A stretch of 46,363 bases of DNA from Pseudomonadota bacterium (GTDB lineage Bacteria > Pseudomonadota > Gammaproteobacteria > DASZBR01), in contig JAJYDF010000029.1 of assembly GCA_021777765.1 (NCBI GenBank), positions 1 through 46,363 of the forward strand, read 5' to 3'. The notes beneath the pieces were generated by a model, which saw only the letters and a list, made by a program, of their open reading frames with translations, searched no databases and was not told the origin of the DNA. The position numbers and the translations under genes are program-made. The stretch's first letter is position 1. Each line of letters opens with the position of its first letter. Shown piece by piece: positions 19,437-27,142 of the stretch.

Positions 19437-20855
19437 ATGCAATCCGTGTCACCAGGGTTTGACTTGAGATCCCTATTAGCGACAGGCGAAATAATCGATG
19501 GCGAAGTTGGGAGCAGTGAATATAGACGTTATAGTTATAAGGTTGATCCAACATCTCGACAGATCATTATCCAAATCTTTTTATCAAAATCGGGTTCAAA
19601 AAAATTAACAGCTATTGCTAAACAAAGTCTTATCAATTATGACTTAGTGAATTTGCACACACAGATTGGAATACAAGGTCTTAGAAATAAAGAGCAGATT
19701 TTTGTTAATAATAAAGATTTAACATTACATATTACATTGGCTGGCATAGAACAATTAGAAAAAATAGATAAATATAAAAAAGCCCTAGAAAAAGTCAGAA
19801 CTATTTTATTTTTTCATGAAGACAATGCTGAAGAAATCGCAAATATTCTCTTAAAAATAATTCACAATGAAAATCCTCTTTTTATTTGCAGAAAAATTCA
19901 AGAATCAGATTCATTACATTATGTCATGATAAAAGATAAATGTTCTGATAATTTGTCTTCGCAATTATTAGAAGCAATTCAACACGGCGCATTAGCCATA
20001 CGAAATCATGAGTCTCATGTATTAAAAACACGACCGGATGAGATTCCGCATATTGATATTGGAACAAGCCTAGGAATAAATCACCATCTTTCCGCAATTC
20101 AATTATCACAATATATATATGATGGGTTAATTAAATCATGTCAGCAAATTATTAATAGGCCCAAACAACCTGTGAAAAAGAAAGTGGGACATGTTGGATT
20201 TGCAGAGGATAATGATGTCAAAGAAGAAGGTAGAGACGAACAAAAAGAAAAAATCAGTGTGAATAAAAAGCAAACAAAATCGTTTTATCAATCGGCAGAA
20301 TGTCGACTGACCTCAGCACAAGCAACACCAGAGGATCGCGAGTTATGGAGATTTTTAATTCATTCGCGATTATTAGAAGAAATGGATACCGTTTTCCCCC
20401 AAGATTTGATAATTACTTTTGAAAATAAATATACCATATGTAAACAATTAGAATTTTTTTTTACCAATGTCAATAAAATAAAAAATATCAAAACTATAGA
20501 ATATTTGTTTGAATTATTGCGTGAACGTAAAAATGAGCTCAATATTCATCAACATGAAATTATTGATAAATGTTTTTTTAAAGAAAATACGGATTCTTGG
20601 CAAACGTTGTTTAGGGCTATACGAAATCGTTCTTTTCAATTACTTAAAGAGGAAGTAGCGAATGAGGTCTCTGATTTAAATGCGATTAAGATATTAAATG
20701 AATATCGAAATAAGCCTTTATTTAATCACCATATCAGAAACCCACTTTTTTTGCATATCGACAACACTAATACAGTGAATGAGATCGATAAATTAATTAA
20801 GCACAGATCTGATAACTTCGATGCGCTAATCAGAAGATCAGAGCATGGCGTTTAA
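19437..20855 (+). CDS. Hypothetical protein, 472 residues, no recognised domain
   Basis: I do not recognise this protein. ATG 19437, seven bases after AAGGAGA, is a better start than TTG 19431. It appears cytoplasmic: no signal peptide or membrane helix. An N-terminal half (about 1-235) with mixed strands and helices is joined by a highly charged linker (about 236-275, rich in Lys, Glu and Asp) to a helical C-terminal half (about 275-470) rich in Leu, Glu and Lys. It has its own spacing from bamD and converges on nadE with 2 bases between stops. Its size, hydrophilicity and lack of relatives known to me would suit a secreted effector, but nothing proves that. Confidence 0.75.
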   Translation: MQSVSPGFDLRSLLATGEIIDGEVGSSEYRRYSYKVDPTSRQIIIQIFLSKSGSKKLTAIAKQSLINYDLVNLHTQIGIQGLRNKEQIFVNNKDLTLHITLAGIEQLEKIDKYKKALEKVRTILFFHEDNAEEIANILLKIIHNENPLFICRKIQESDSLHYVMIKDKCSDNLSSQLLEAIQHGALAIRNHESHVLKTRPDEIPHIDIGTSLGINHHLSAIQLSQYIYDGLIKSCQQIINRPKQPVKKKVGHVGFAEDNDVKEEGRDEQKEKISVNKKQTKSFYQSAECRLTSAQATPEDRELWRFLIHSRLLEEMDTVFPQDLIITFENKYTICKQLEFFFTNVNKIKNIKTIEYLFELLRERKNELNIHQHEIIDKCFFKENTDSWQTLFRAIRNRSFQLLKEEVANEVSDLNAIKILNEYRNKPLFNHHIRNPLFLHIDNTNTVNEIDKLIKHRSDNFDALIRRSEHGV

Positions 20856-20857
20856 TT

Positions 20858-22474
20858 TTATTTTTTAAAAAAGCCAGAGGTAATCGGGAAGCGACGTTCT
20901 CGACCAAATGCGCGTGGTGAAATTCTAGGGCCGGGTGGTGATTGACGGCGTTTATATTCGTTACGGAATACTAAATCAATGATGCGATAAATCGTTTTTT
21001 CGTCAAAACCTGCAGCCATTATTTCTTTGACACTCTGATCTTTTTCAACATAGCGTTCTAAGATGGGATCTAACATAGCATAAGGTGGAATATTATCTTC
21101 ATCTTTTTGTTCAGGCGCTAATTCAGCAGAAGGAGGTCTATCGATAATGCCTTGGGGAATAACATAACTTATCGAATTTCTATAATGTGCTAATTGAAAT
21201 ACGCGTGTTTTGAAGACATCTTTTAATACGGCATATGCGCCAGCCATGTCACCATATAATGTGCAATAGCCAACCGCCATTTCACTTTTATTACCAGTAT
21301 TTAATAACAATTGTCCTTGTGCATTTGATAATGCCATTAATAATATGGCCCTACAACGTGCTTGAATATTTTGTGCAGTAATGGTAGTCGTTTGATCATT
21401 TTCTTGCAGATTTAATGTGTTTAAAAAAGCTTGAAATGCAGGTTCGATTGAAATAATTTGGTGGGAAACATCACATAATGATAATTGTTCCAGTGCTAAA
21501 TTCAGACTGAGATCGGAGGTAAATCGGGATGGTAATAACAATGCATGTACATTTTCTTTACCCAAAGCATCCATTGCAATGGTTAAAGTGAGTGCTGAAT
21601 CAATACCACCAGAGAAACCCAATAATACTTTTTTGAAACCATTTTTAAGCACATAATCACGCGTTGCTAATACTAAAGCGTTATAAATTTGCGCTTCTTC
21701 AGCTAAATTTTCAGGTAATGATTGCTTGTTTATCGTTACATCTTCATTCAGTGTAATGGTGAGTAATTGTTCTTGTGCAAAATTAGCTTGTGCACAAATT
21801 TCACCATTTCGATCCATGACCAATGAATTGCCATCAAAAATAAGATCGTCTTGTCCTCCTATTAAATTACAGTAAATGATAGGAATTTGAGATTCTTTAA
21901 TGCGATGTCTTAGTGTCGCTAAGCGCCTCTTATGTTTTTGATAATCAAAAGGCGAAGCATTAATGACAATCATCACTTGTGCACCTGCATGAGATGCTTG
22001 ACTAATGGGTTCAGAAAACCACATATCTTCACAAACAGTGACGCCAAATTGAATATTTTTGTAAGTAAATACCGTGGGTTTATGACCTACATGAAAATAT
22101 CTTTTTTCGTCAAAAACACCGTAATTAGGTAATTTCTGTTTGTCATGTGTGGCTATTATTTTGCCTTGATATAACACAGCAGCACTATTAAATAGGAAAT
22201 CGTTATGACGATGTGGGTGGCCTAAAACAATTAATATGTCAGGGGTTTCTTGTGCAATATCTTGTAAAGCTTGATTAATAGATTCTATAAAATCTAAACG
22301 TAATACTAAATCTTCTGGGGGATAACCGCTGAGTGTTAATTCAGGGAAGATGATCATGTCAGAGTGTTTATCAATAGCTTGTTTAGCTGCATTAATTATT
22401 TTTATTTTATTACCTGTAATATCACCTACGGTGAAATTTAATTGTGCAAGAACTATTTTTAATGATTTTGACAT
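20858..22474 (-). CDS. nadE: Glutamine-dependent NAD+ synthetase
   Basis: NadE makes NAD+ from deamido-NAD+ using ATP and glutamine. ATG 22474 gives 538 residues. The N-terminal nitrilase-type glutaminase has the triad Glu45 (FPELTLSGYPP), Lys114 (DKQKLPNYGVF) and Cys148 (TVCEDMWF). The C-terminal synthetase has LLGFSGGIDSAL (about 285-296). The frame extends upstream to 22504 as MREKEKKRKC, but this is translation of an adjacent REP-like palindrome. An AGGAAAT ribosome site precedes ATG 22474. It is the last of three minus-strand genes after midA and the ATPase. Confidence 0.95.
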   Translation of the reverse strand: MSKSLKIVLAQLNFTVGDITGNKIKIINAAKQAIDKHSDMIIFPELTLSGYPPEDLVLRLDFIESINQALQDIAQETPDILIVLGHPHRHNDFLFNSAAVLYQGKIIATHDKQKLPNYGVFDEKRYFHVGHKPTVFTYKNIQFGVTVCEDMWFSEPISQASHAGAQVMIVINASPFDYQKHKRRLATLRHRIKESQIPIIYCNLIGGQDDLIFDGNSLVMDRNGEICAQANFAQEQLLTITLNEDVTINKQSLPENLAEEAQIYNALVLATRDYVLKNGFKKVLLGFSGGIDSALTLTIAMDALGKENVHALLLPSRFTSDLSLNLALEQLSLCDVSHQIISIEPAFQAFLNTLNLQENDQTTTITAQNIQARCRAILLMALSNAQGQLLLNTGNKSEMAVGYCTLYGDMAGAYAVLKDVFKTRVFQLAHYRNSISYVIPQGIIDRPPSAELAPEQKDEDNIPPYAMLDPILERYVEKDQSVKEIMAAGFDEKTIYRIIDLVFRNEYKRRQSPPGPRISPRAFGRERRFPITSGFFKK

Positions 22475-22491
22475 ACATTTCCTTTTTTTTT

Positions 22492-22516
22492 CCTTCTCCC
22501 GCAAGCGAGAGAAGGA
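22492..22516. repeat. REP-like palindrome upstream of nadE (family A)
   Basis: CCTTCTCCCGCAAGCGAGAGAAGGA occupies the 47-base gap between the ATPase gene and nadE, 17 bases from the nadE start. Read on the minus strand it gives the REKEK-type peptide that falsely extends the nadE frame. Confidence 0.8.
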
Positions 22517-22521
22517 GAATA

Positions 22522-23718
22522 CTACGATAAATTAGCATTAATAATTTGTATTTTATTTTCTTTTTTCTTTTTATTATTAATTTTAGCCGATTTTTTAGGC
22601 AGTGTTTTTGTTTGATTCGTTGTCACCGGATTAGTTAATAAATTGAGGTTATTAATTGAATTGAGCTGTGATTGATTTAATTGCACGCCATGTTCAGTAT
22701 TAACATTATTATTAGGGTAAAGTGCATTAGGTAGTGTTTTTTGTGCAATAAAATGAACATCATTTTTTGGTGGTGATAATGTAGACTCTTTATATAAAGT
22801 TCCCTGAATAACATTATTTTTTTTAGCCGGTAAATGAAAAGTCGCAACGATAATAATCGCAATGATTAAACATAACGTAATCAGACCATTTTTGTAAGGC
22901 GCAGATGTGCTACGGTTGGTTTGATTATTATTTTCGCTCGGTGAATTAAAACCATGTAACAAAACGTGTTTGGCTTTTAAATTAATTTCATGTGGATAAT
23001 TTTTAGATTCGCTATGAATAGTTTTGATGATATCACTATTAAAAGGATTTTGATTCTGATCGCCAATATTATTAATGCGATGTTGTAAATAGTGGTGTAT
23101 TTCTTGTTGTTTTAATTGCTGTAGCGTTAAGGTACGGACCACGATTTGTTTAGTTCTTGAGAAGCTGATGGTATCTAATAATTGTTTAAGTGATGAATCG
23201 CCAGCTAAAATAATATGCAATCGCATTTGGTAATCAGTTTGTTGTTCAATACAATACAATATATTCTGCACGACATCGTTTGTTAATAGTTGTGCATTAT
23301 CAATTAGTAATAAAAAGTGTTGTGATTTAAATTGAATCGCATTGAGTAAATAATCAAATTGCTCTTCTATAGTATCGCCAGCGGGGGCTTGTGATAGAAA
23401 AGCAGTACTCATATTTTCGATGAGCGATTGCGATGTTAAAGGCATTTTAGCATCAATTACGCAAGTTAATATGTTGCTATCAATTTGCAATAATAACTGT
23501 TTTAAAAAGGTGCTTTTGCCACTGCCACCGGGGCCCGTTATTGTTATCAAAGCATTATCATGTTGCTGAATATATTGGATTAAATCTAAATAGTGATCCC
23601 AATAAGATGGAACATAAAACGGTGCTTTATCATTATTGACCCCAAAAGGATCCGCCAGCCATCCATAGCGATGACAATATTCAGGTAATATGGTAGTTGG
23701 TGTAATTACTTCATCCAT
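22522..23718 (-). CDS. ExeA/DamX-like AAA ATPase with a membrane anchor
   Basis: The 398-residue protein begins with the ExeA-type segment YGWLADPFGV and YVPSYWDHYLDLIQYI, then Walker A GPGGSGKS (62-69) and Walker B LLLIDNAQ (Asp140), sensor-like HIILAGDSSL, and a DnaA-like helical tail (about 200-255). A single membrane helix (about 278-297) separates the cytoplasmic ATPase from a periplasmic Asn/Lys-rich tail ending in a basic stretch near KKSAKINNKKKK. No SPOR or peptidoglycan-binding domain is visible, unlike DamX or ExeA. It sits between midA and nadE, with REP-like palindromes in both gaps. A cell-envelope or septal role is plausible; partners are unknown. Confidence 0.8.
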   Translation of the reverse strand: MDEVITPTTILPEYCHRYGWLADPFGVNNDKAPFYVPSYWDHYLDLIQYIQQHDNALITITGPGGSGKSTFLKQLLLQIDSNILTCVIDAKMPLTSQSLIENMSTAFLSQAPAGDTIEEQFDYLLNAIQFKSQHFLLLIDNAQLLTNDVVQNILYCIEQQTDYQMRLHIILAGDSSLKQLLDTISFSRTKQIVVRTLTLQQLKQQEIHHYLQHRINNIGDQNQNPFNSDIIKTIHSESKNYPHEINLKAKHVLLHGFNSPSENNNQTNRSTSAPYKNGLITLCLIIAIIIVATFHLPAKKNNVIQGTLYKESTLSPPKNDVHFIAQKTLPNALYPNNNVNTEHGVQLNQSQLNSINNLNLLTNPVTTNQTKTLPKKSAKINNKKKKENKIQIINANLS

Positions 23719-23741
23719 TTTAATAACCCATCATTTTCTTT

Positions 23742-23767
23742 CCTTCTCCAGCAAGCAGGAGAAAGAG
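23742..23767. repeat. REP-like palindrome between midA and the ATPase gene (family A)
   Basis: CCTTCTCCAGCAAGCAGGAGAAAG is a slightly degenerate core copy, directly between the midA stop (23776) and the ATPase start (23718). Confidence 0.7.
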
Positions 23768-23775
23768 AAATAATA

Positions 23776-24978
23776 TTATTTCAAATTGTATTGTCTATCT
23801 TGCAAACTAAAGCCACGCAGTGAAATATTCAAATCACGAGTGAAACCTATCACCTTGATTATCTCGCCCATTTCACTCGGCAATGTTAACTGTTTAAATT
23901 GTTGTTGCAAATTAAATTGATCGATATTGTCCATTGAATTTATAGGCTGTTCAAAATAATCTAATACGCCACAACCCAGTAAAAATCCTGCTTGGCTATT
24001 ATATCCTGAAAGTGATAAGCCAGCATTGCTAGCGGCTTCTGCCACCCGTGTGAAGTCTACATGGGCTGTGATATCTTGCAAACCCGGCCAAAGGAAAGGA
24101 TTGTCATGCGCACGGTGGCGGTAATAACACATTAAGGTGCCGTTATTACGATCAGCAAGATAGTATTCTGCGCTGGGAAAACCGTAATCCATCAACAAAA
24201 TAACGCCATGATTTAAACAGTCACTCAACTGTTTTATCCAACTCGGCATGGCAAGATTGATTTCAGTGGCATAATTATTAATCTGCGGTAAGTATGTTTG
24301 CTTAATATGCTCAATTGCTATGGCTAGTTCTGCACTACTGGGTGCTTGTAAAGACCAATTAAATTGATCGTTCTCATAAATCACATAAAATTCACTGATG
24401 ACATTATTGTCCAAATAAAAACGATGGACTGGCATGGCATCTAATACTTCATTGGCAATGATAATTCCGTTAATCGGTTTATTTGGCCATTCACTTATCC
24501 ATTGCATACGCGACATTAAATGTGGACATTTATTTAATACTGTTTCATATTGCCGTTGTCGTAGGTCAGCACTAATTTCTAAAATTAAATAGTGATCGGG
24601 TAAACAATTTAACTTTTCTAATTCTATAAGCAATGTTGCTGCTAAAATACCTGTGCCAGCACCAATTTCAAACAGTGATTTTACATCGCTATTCAAAAAA
24701 ATTTCTTGGCATTGTTTTGCCAGTGCGTAACCAAATAAAGGAGATATTTCAGGTGCTGTAACAAAATCGCCGCTTTTACCGAATTTTTGTGAGCCTGCAC
24801 TGTAATATCCCAAACCGGGTGCGTATAATGCTAATCGCATATATTCTGCAAAGGTAATTTTTCCGTTATTTTTATTGATTTCATTGATGATTTTATTTTG
24901 TAATAATACGCTCTGTTCAATTGCATCAGTTGAAGGCTGAGGTAATTGTGGAGATGATAAACTATTTATTGGTAACAT
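23776..24978 (-). CDS. SAM-dependent methyltransferase, MidA/NDUFAF7 family (COG1565)
   Basis: This 400-residue protein of the MidA family (DUF185) resembles mitochondrial NDUFAF7, which dimethylates an arginine of a complex I subunit. Visible family features are ITFAEYMRLALYAPGLGYYSAG, the FGKSGDFVTAPEISPLFG block, SAM-binding LFEIGAGTGILAATLL (about 102-117), GIIIANEVLDAMPVHRF, and LLMDYGFPSAEYY with the later MCYYRHRAHDNP. Length matches. It heads a minus-strand run midA-ATPase-nadE. The substrate in bacteria is not established. Confidence 0.9.
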   Translation of the reverse strand: MLPINSLSSPQLPQPSTDAIEQSVLLQNKIINEINKNNGKITFAEYMRLALYAPGLGYYSAGSQKFGKSGDFVTAPEISPLFGYALAKQCQEIFLNSDVKSLFEIGAGTGILAATLLIELEKLNCLPDHYLILEISADLRQRQYETVLNKCPHLMSRMQWISEWPNKPINGIIIANEVLDAMPVHRFYLDNNVISEFYVIYENDQFNWSLQAPSSAELAIAIEHIKQTYLPQINNYATEINLAMPSWIKQLSDCLNHGVILLMDYGFPSAEYYLADRNNGTLMCYYRHRAHDNPFLWPGLQDITAHVDFTRVAEAASNAGLSLSGYNSQAGFLLGCGVLDYFEQPINSMDNIDQFNLQQQFKQLTLPSEMGEIIKVIGFTRDLNISLRGFSLQDRQYNLK

Positions 24979-25035
24979 CAGATTTATCCGAATTAACTTG
25001 ATAATTAATCATATTATAATAACACATATTTTTTT

Positions 25036-25058
25036 CCTTCTCCCGCAAGCGGGAGAAG
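25036..25058. repeat. REP-like palindrome upstream of the pteridine reductase gene (family A)
   Basis: CCTTCTCCCGC-A-AGCGGGAGAAG is a nearly perfect inverted repeat, ending about 8 bases before the AAAGGAG ribosome site of the gene starting at 25078. Confidence 0.85.
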
Positions 25059-25077
25059 AAATAAAAAGGAGTATTAA

Positions 25078-25824
25078 ATGTCTATTAACAATAACCCAGT
25101 TGCATTTATTACTGGTGCTGCAAGACGTATTGGCGCGAGTATCGCAAGAAATTTACATTTTCATAATTATAATGTGGTCATTCATTATCACCATTCCTCC
25201 AGCGAGGCGTTTGCGCTAGCTAAAGAATTAAATTCCTTAAGACCAGATTCCGCTTTTTGTATACATGGTGATTTATTAAATACGGCCTTGCTTAAAGATT
25301 TAGTGCAAGAAAGTGCACAGGTATGGCAACGATTAGATGTGTTAGTTAATAATGCTTCTACGTTTTATCCAACACCCATAGGGGAAATTAATGAAGTGCA
25401 ATGGGGCGATTTAATGGGGAGCAACCTTAAAGCGCCTTTATTCTTAACACAAGCAGCAATGCCTTATTTAAAACAACAAAAAGGCAATGTGATTAATATC
25501 ATCGATATCCACGCCAAACGTCCGATGTTAAACCATAGCGTTTATTCAATAGCAAAAGCGGGTCTTGCGATGTTAACAAAATCGATGGCTTTGGAATTAG
25601 CGCCAGAGATACGGGTCAATGGTATATCTCCTGGTGCAAATATTTGGCCAGAAGGTCAGAATCAAATCGATTCAGAAAAACAAATAAAATTGGTTGCAAA
25701 AATTCCACTGAAGAGAGTAGGCGAGCCGGAAGATATTGCCGATAGTATAAAATTTTTGTTGGATAATACTTATATCACTGGCCAAATTATTGCTATTGAT
25801 GGTGGCAAATCATTATTGGGTTAA
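25078..25824 (+). CDS. Pteridine reductase-like short-chain dehydrogenase (FolM/PTR1 type)
   Basis: The 248-residue protein has a Rossmann motif ITGAARRIG (11-19) with the double Arg typical of NADPH-dependent pteridine reductases. It also has NNAS (91-94), an Asp in place of the usual SDR catalytic Ser (IIDIHAKRP, Asp143), and the catalytic pair Tyr156 and Lys160 in VYSIAKAGL. Ser-to-Asp is characteristic of PTR1/FolM reductases, which reduce dihydropterins or dihydrofolate. VNGISPGANIWPE and ITGQIIAIDGGKSL complete the family pattern. A strong AAAGGAG site precedes the ATG. Confidence 0.88.
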   Translation: MSINNNPVAFITGAARRIGASIARNLHFHNYNVVIHYHHSSSEAFALAKELNSLRPDSAFCIHGDLLNTALLKDLVQESAQVWQRLDVLVNNASTFYPTPIGEINEVQWGDLMGSNLKAPLFLTQAAMPYLKQQKGNVINIIDIHAKRPMLNHSVYSIAKAGLAMLTKSMALELAPEIRVNGISPGANIWPEGQNQIDSEKQIKLVAKIPLKRVGEPEDIADSIKFLLDNTYITGQIIAIDGGKSLLG

Positions 25825-26101
25825 TTTAATCATATGTTTCATGAATAAATGTAGGGTGGATAACGGCCTGCGGCCTAATCAACCCTACAATTCTCATTCG
25901 CTTTAAGATAGTTAATAAAAAATTTTTACTTCAATTTGCTTTTTCAAAAATGTCTTCTACACTTAAATTTCATTGTTAAAAGATTAAGTATATGGTTCAA
26001 TTTTTTTAATAAAATTGTCATAAAAAGATCAATTGCATGGCGATTTAAATAGCGTTTTTTATAGATATTTTATTTCATTTTAATTAAAGGAGTAATTAAT
26101 T
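25825..26101. repeat. Intergenic region with hairpin repeat (family D, copy 2, at 25851-25888)
   Basis: GTAGGGT...GGCCTGCGGCCTAAT...ACCCTAC forms a hairpin (25851-25888) resembling the one at 5001-5036. It lies 26 bases after the pteridine reductase stop and could end that transcript. The other bases, up to the ribosome site at 26087, are AT-rich and presumably contain the promoter of the Q/G-rich miniprotein. Confidence 0.65.
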
Positions 26102-26287
26102 ATGTCACATCAAAACCCACAGCAAAATCCACGTAAAGAAACAAGCCCACAGCAAAATCAAAATAGACCACAAACAGGTCGTACAGGTCAGCAAACAAGT
26201 GCGCCAACTCGTCAAGGTCAACAAGGTCAGCATGGACAACATGGTCAGCAAGGCCAGCAAGGTTCTGGAAGAACTGGTGGTCATTAA
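26102..26287 (+). CDS. Q/G/H-rich low-complexity miniprotein, 61 residues
   Basis: The frame is preceded by a strong AAAGGAG site, which argues that it is translated. The product is almost wholly Gln, Gly, Pro, Asn, Arg, Thr and His, with tandem triplets such as GQQGQHGQHGQQGQQ near the C-terminus and no hydrophobic core, so it is predicted to be disordered. The repeat arises from 9-base units (CAAGGTCAG-like). An inverted repeat (26306-26316 with 26348-26358) follows the stop. Small disordered proteins of this kind are sometimes stress-related, but I do not recognise a family. Confidence 0.7.
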   Translation: MSHQNPQQNPRKETSPQQNQNRPQTGRTGQQTSAPTRQGQQGQHGQHGQQGQQGSGRTGGH

Positions 26288-26860
26288 TATTTTTTATTAA
26301 TCCACTTTCGCGTAATTCGCCGATGAATAAAATAAGAGTAATGCTGGATTACGCGAAAAATTATTTAACTCTATCCTTTTTCATTTGAATTATTTACGCA
26401 TAATCAATTCTTCAATGAGTTAATCCATCTTATATTTCGATATCTAATTAGTGTAACTATTCAGTGGAGTTATTTCTATTTTTGTAATGGGTTCCCGCTT
26501 AATAGTTCAGCATTCTTTATCATTTTTGCCTGAGCGAGAATGACACTGAATAGATGCCAATTGGTATTCTTACCTACTTGTCAATAATAAATAATTATGT
26601 TAACTAATAACCTTAGAAAAAAAATTTAATTATATCCTACAGTTAGGAGGTTTTTATGATTATCCACTCTACAGCGGTGTGTTTGAAAACACGAACAAAT
26701 CACTAGTAAATCCTGTAAGGTTAACTTTTAAATATTGTTATCCTTATTAACACCATAAATCACAACTCCGGTAGTCAAAATATAATGCTTTTATCAGAAA
26801 GCAAGTTCATTCATTTTTGAATTGACTACCGCCCCAAATCACAACAAAAGGGGAATTTTT
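26288..26860. other. Long intergenic region before the LuxR-type gene
   Basis: Apart from a hairpin TTTCGCGTAAT/ATTACGCGAAA (26306-26316/26348-26358, possible terminator of the miniprotein gene), the region holds a repeat remnant (about 26457-26556) bounded by CTATTCAGTG (26457-26466) and CACTGAATAG (26544-26553), a 16-codon ORF with strong AGGAGG (26656-26706), and an inverted repeat CGGTAGTCAA (26769-26778)/TTGACTACCG (26822-26831). It may be a long regulated leader for the LuxR-type gene. Confidence 0.55.
26656..26706 (+). CDS. Possible 16-codon leader peptide upstream of the LuxR-type regulator
   Basis: AGGAGG (26645-26650) lies five bases before ATG 26656. The frame encodes MIIHSTAVCLKTRTNH and stops at TAG. 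GTGTTT.GA.AAACAC within it can form a hairpin. The ribosome site is better than for most genes here, so a leader or regulatory peptide is possible. No family is recognised. Confidence 0.4.
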   Translation: MIIHSTAVCLKTRTNH

Positions 26861-27142
26861 ATGAATAGATCAGTCGATGGTAATAGTGAGGACAAACCAG
26901 CTCAACTTGAACTGGGTGAACAATTTGGTAACGAATACTTAACGAAGCGGGAAATTGAAGTATTAAAATGTGTTATTTTAGGTTATTCCGCCAAAAAGAT
27001 TGGGCATTTGTTACAAATCTCATCACGTACCGTAGAAGGCTATGTCGATAAATTAAAAGAAAAGTTGCGCTGTGGTTCAAAAAGGGAAATTTGTTTTATT
27101 GCGATTAAAAGTGGATTAATTAATTTATTGGATATTTTGTGA
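26861..27142 (+). CDS. LuxR-family single-domain HTH regulator
   Basis: ATG 26861, preceded by AAAAGGGGA, gives 93 residues; the frame back to TTG 26822 enters an inverted repeat and is not favoured. After about 30 polar residues comes a GerE/LuxR HTH: YLTKREIEVLKCVILGYSAKKIG, then ISSRTVEGYVDKLKEKLRC as the recognition part. There is no receiver or autoinducer domain, so activity is probably set by expression level or a partner. The 3' end overlaps convergent rsmB by 23 bases. Related HTHs occur at 35484-35708 and in the C-terminus of 44585-45253. Confidence 0.88.
   Translation: MNRSVDGNSEDKPAQLELGEQFGNEYLTKREIEVLKCVILGYSAKKIGHLLQISSRTVEGYVDKLKEKLRCGSKREICFIAIKSGLINLLDIL

Noticed and set aside
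22475..22504. NadE extension MREKEKKRKC
   Set aside because: It is the translation of an adjacent palindrome copy; ATG 22474 has its own ribosome site.
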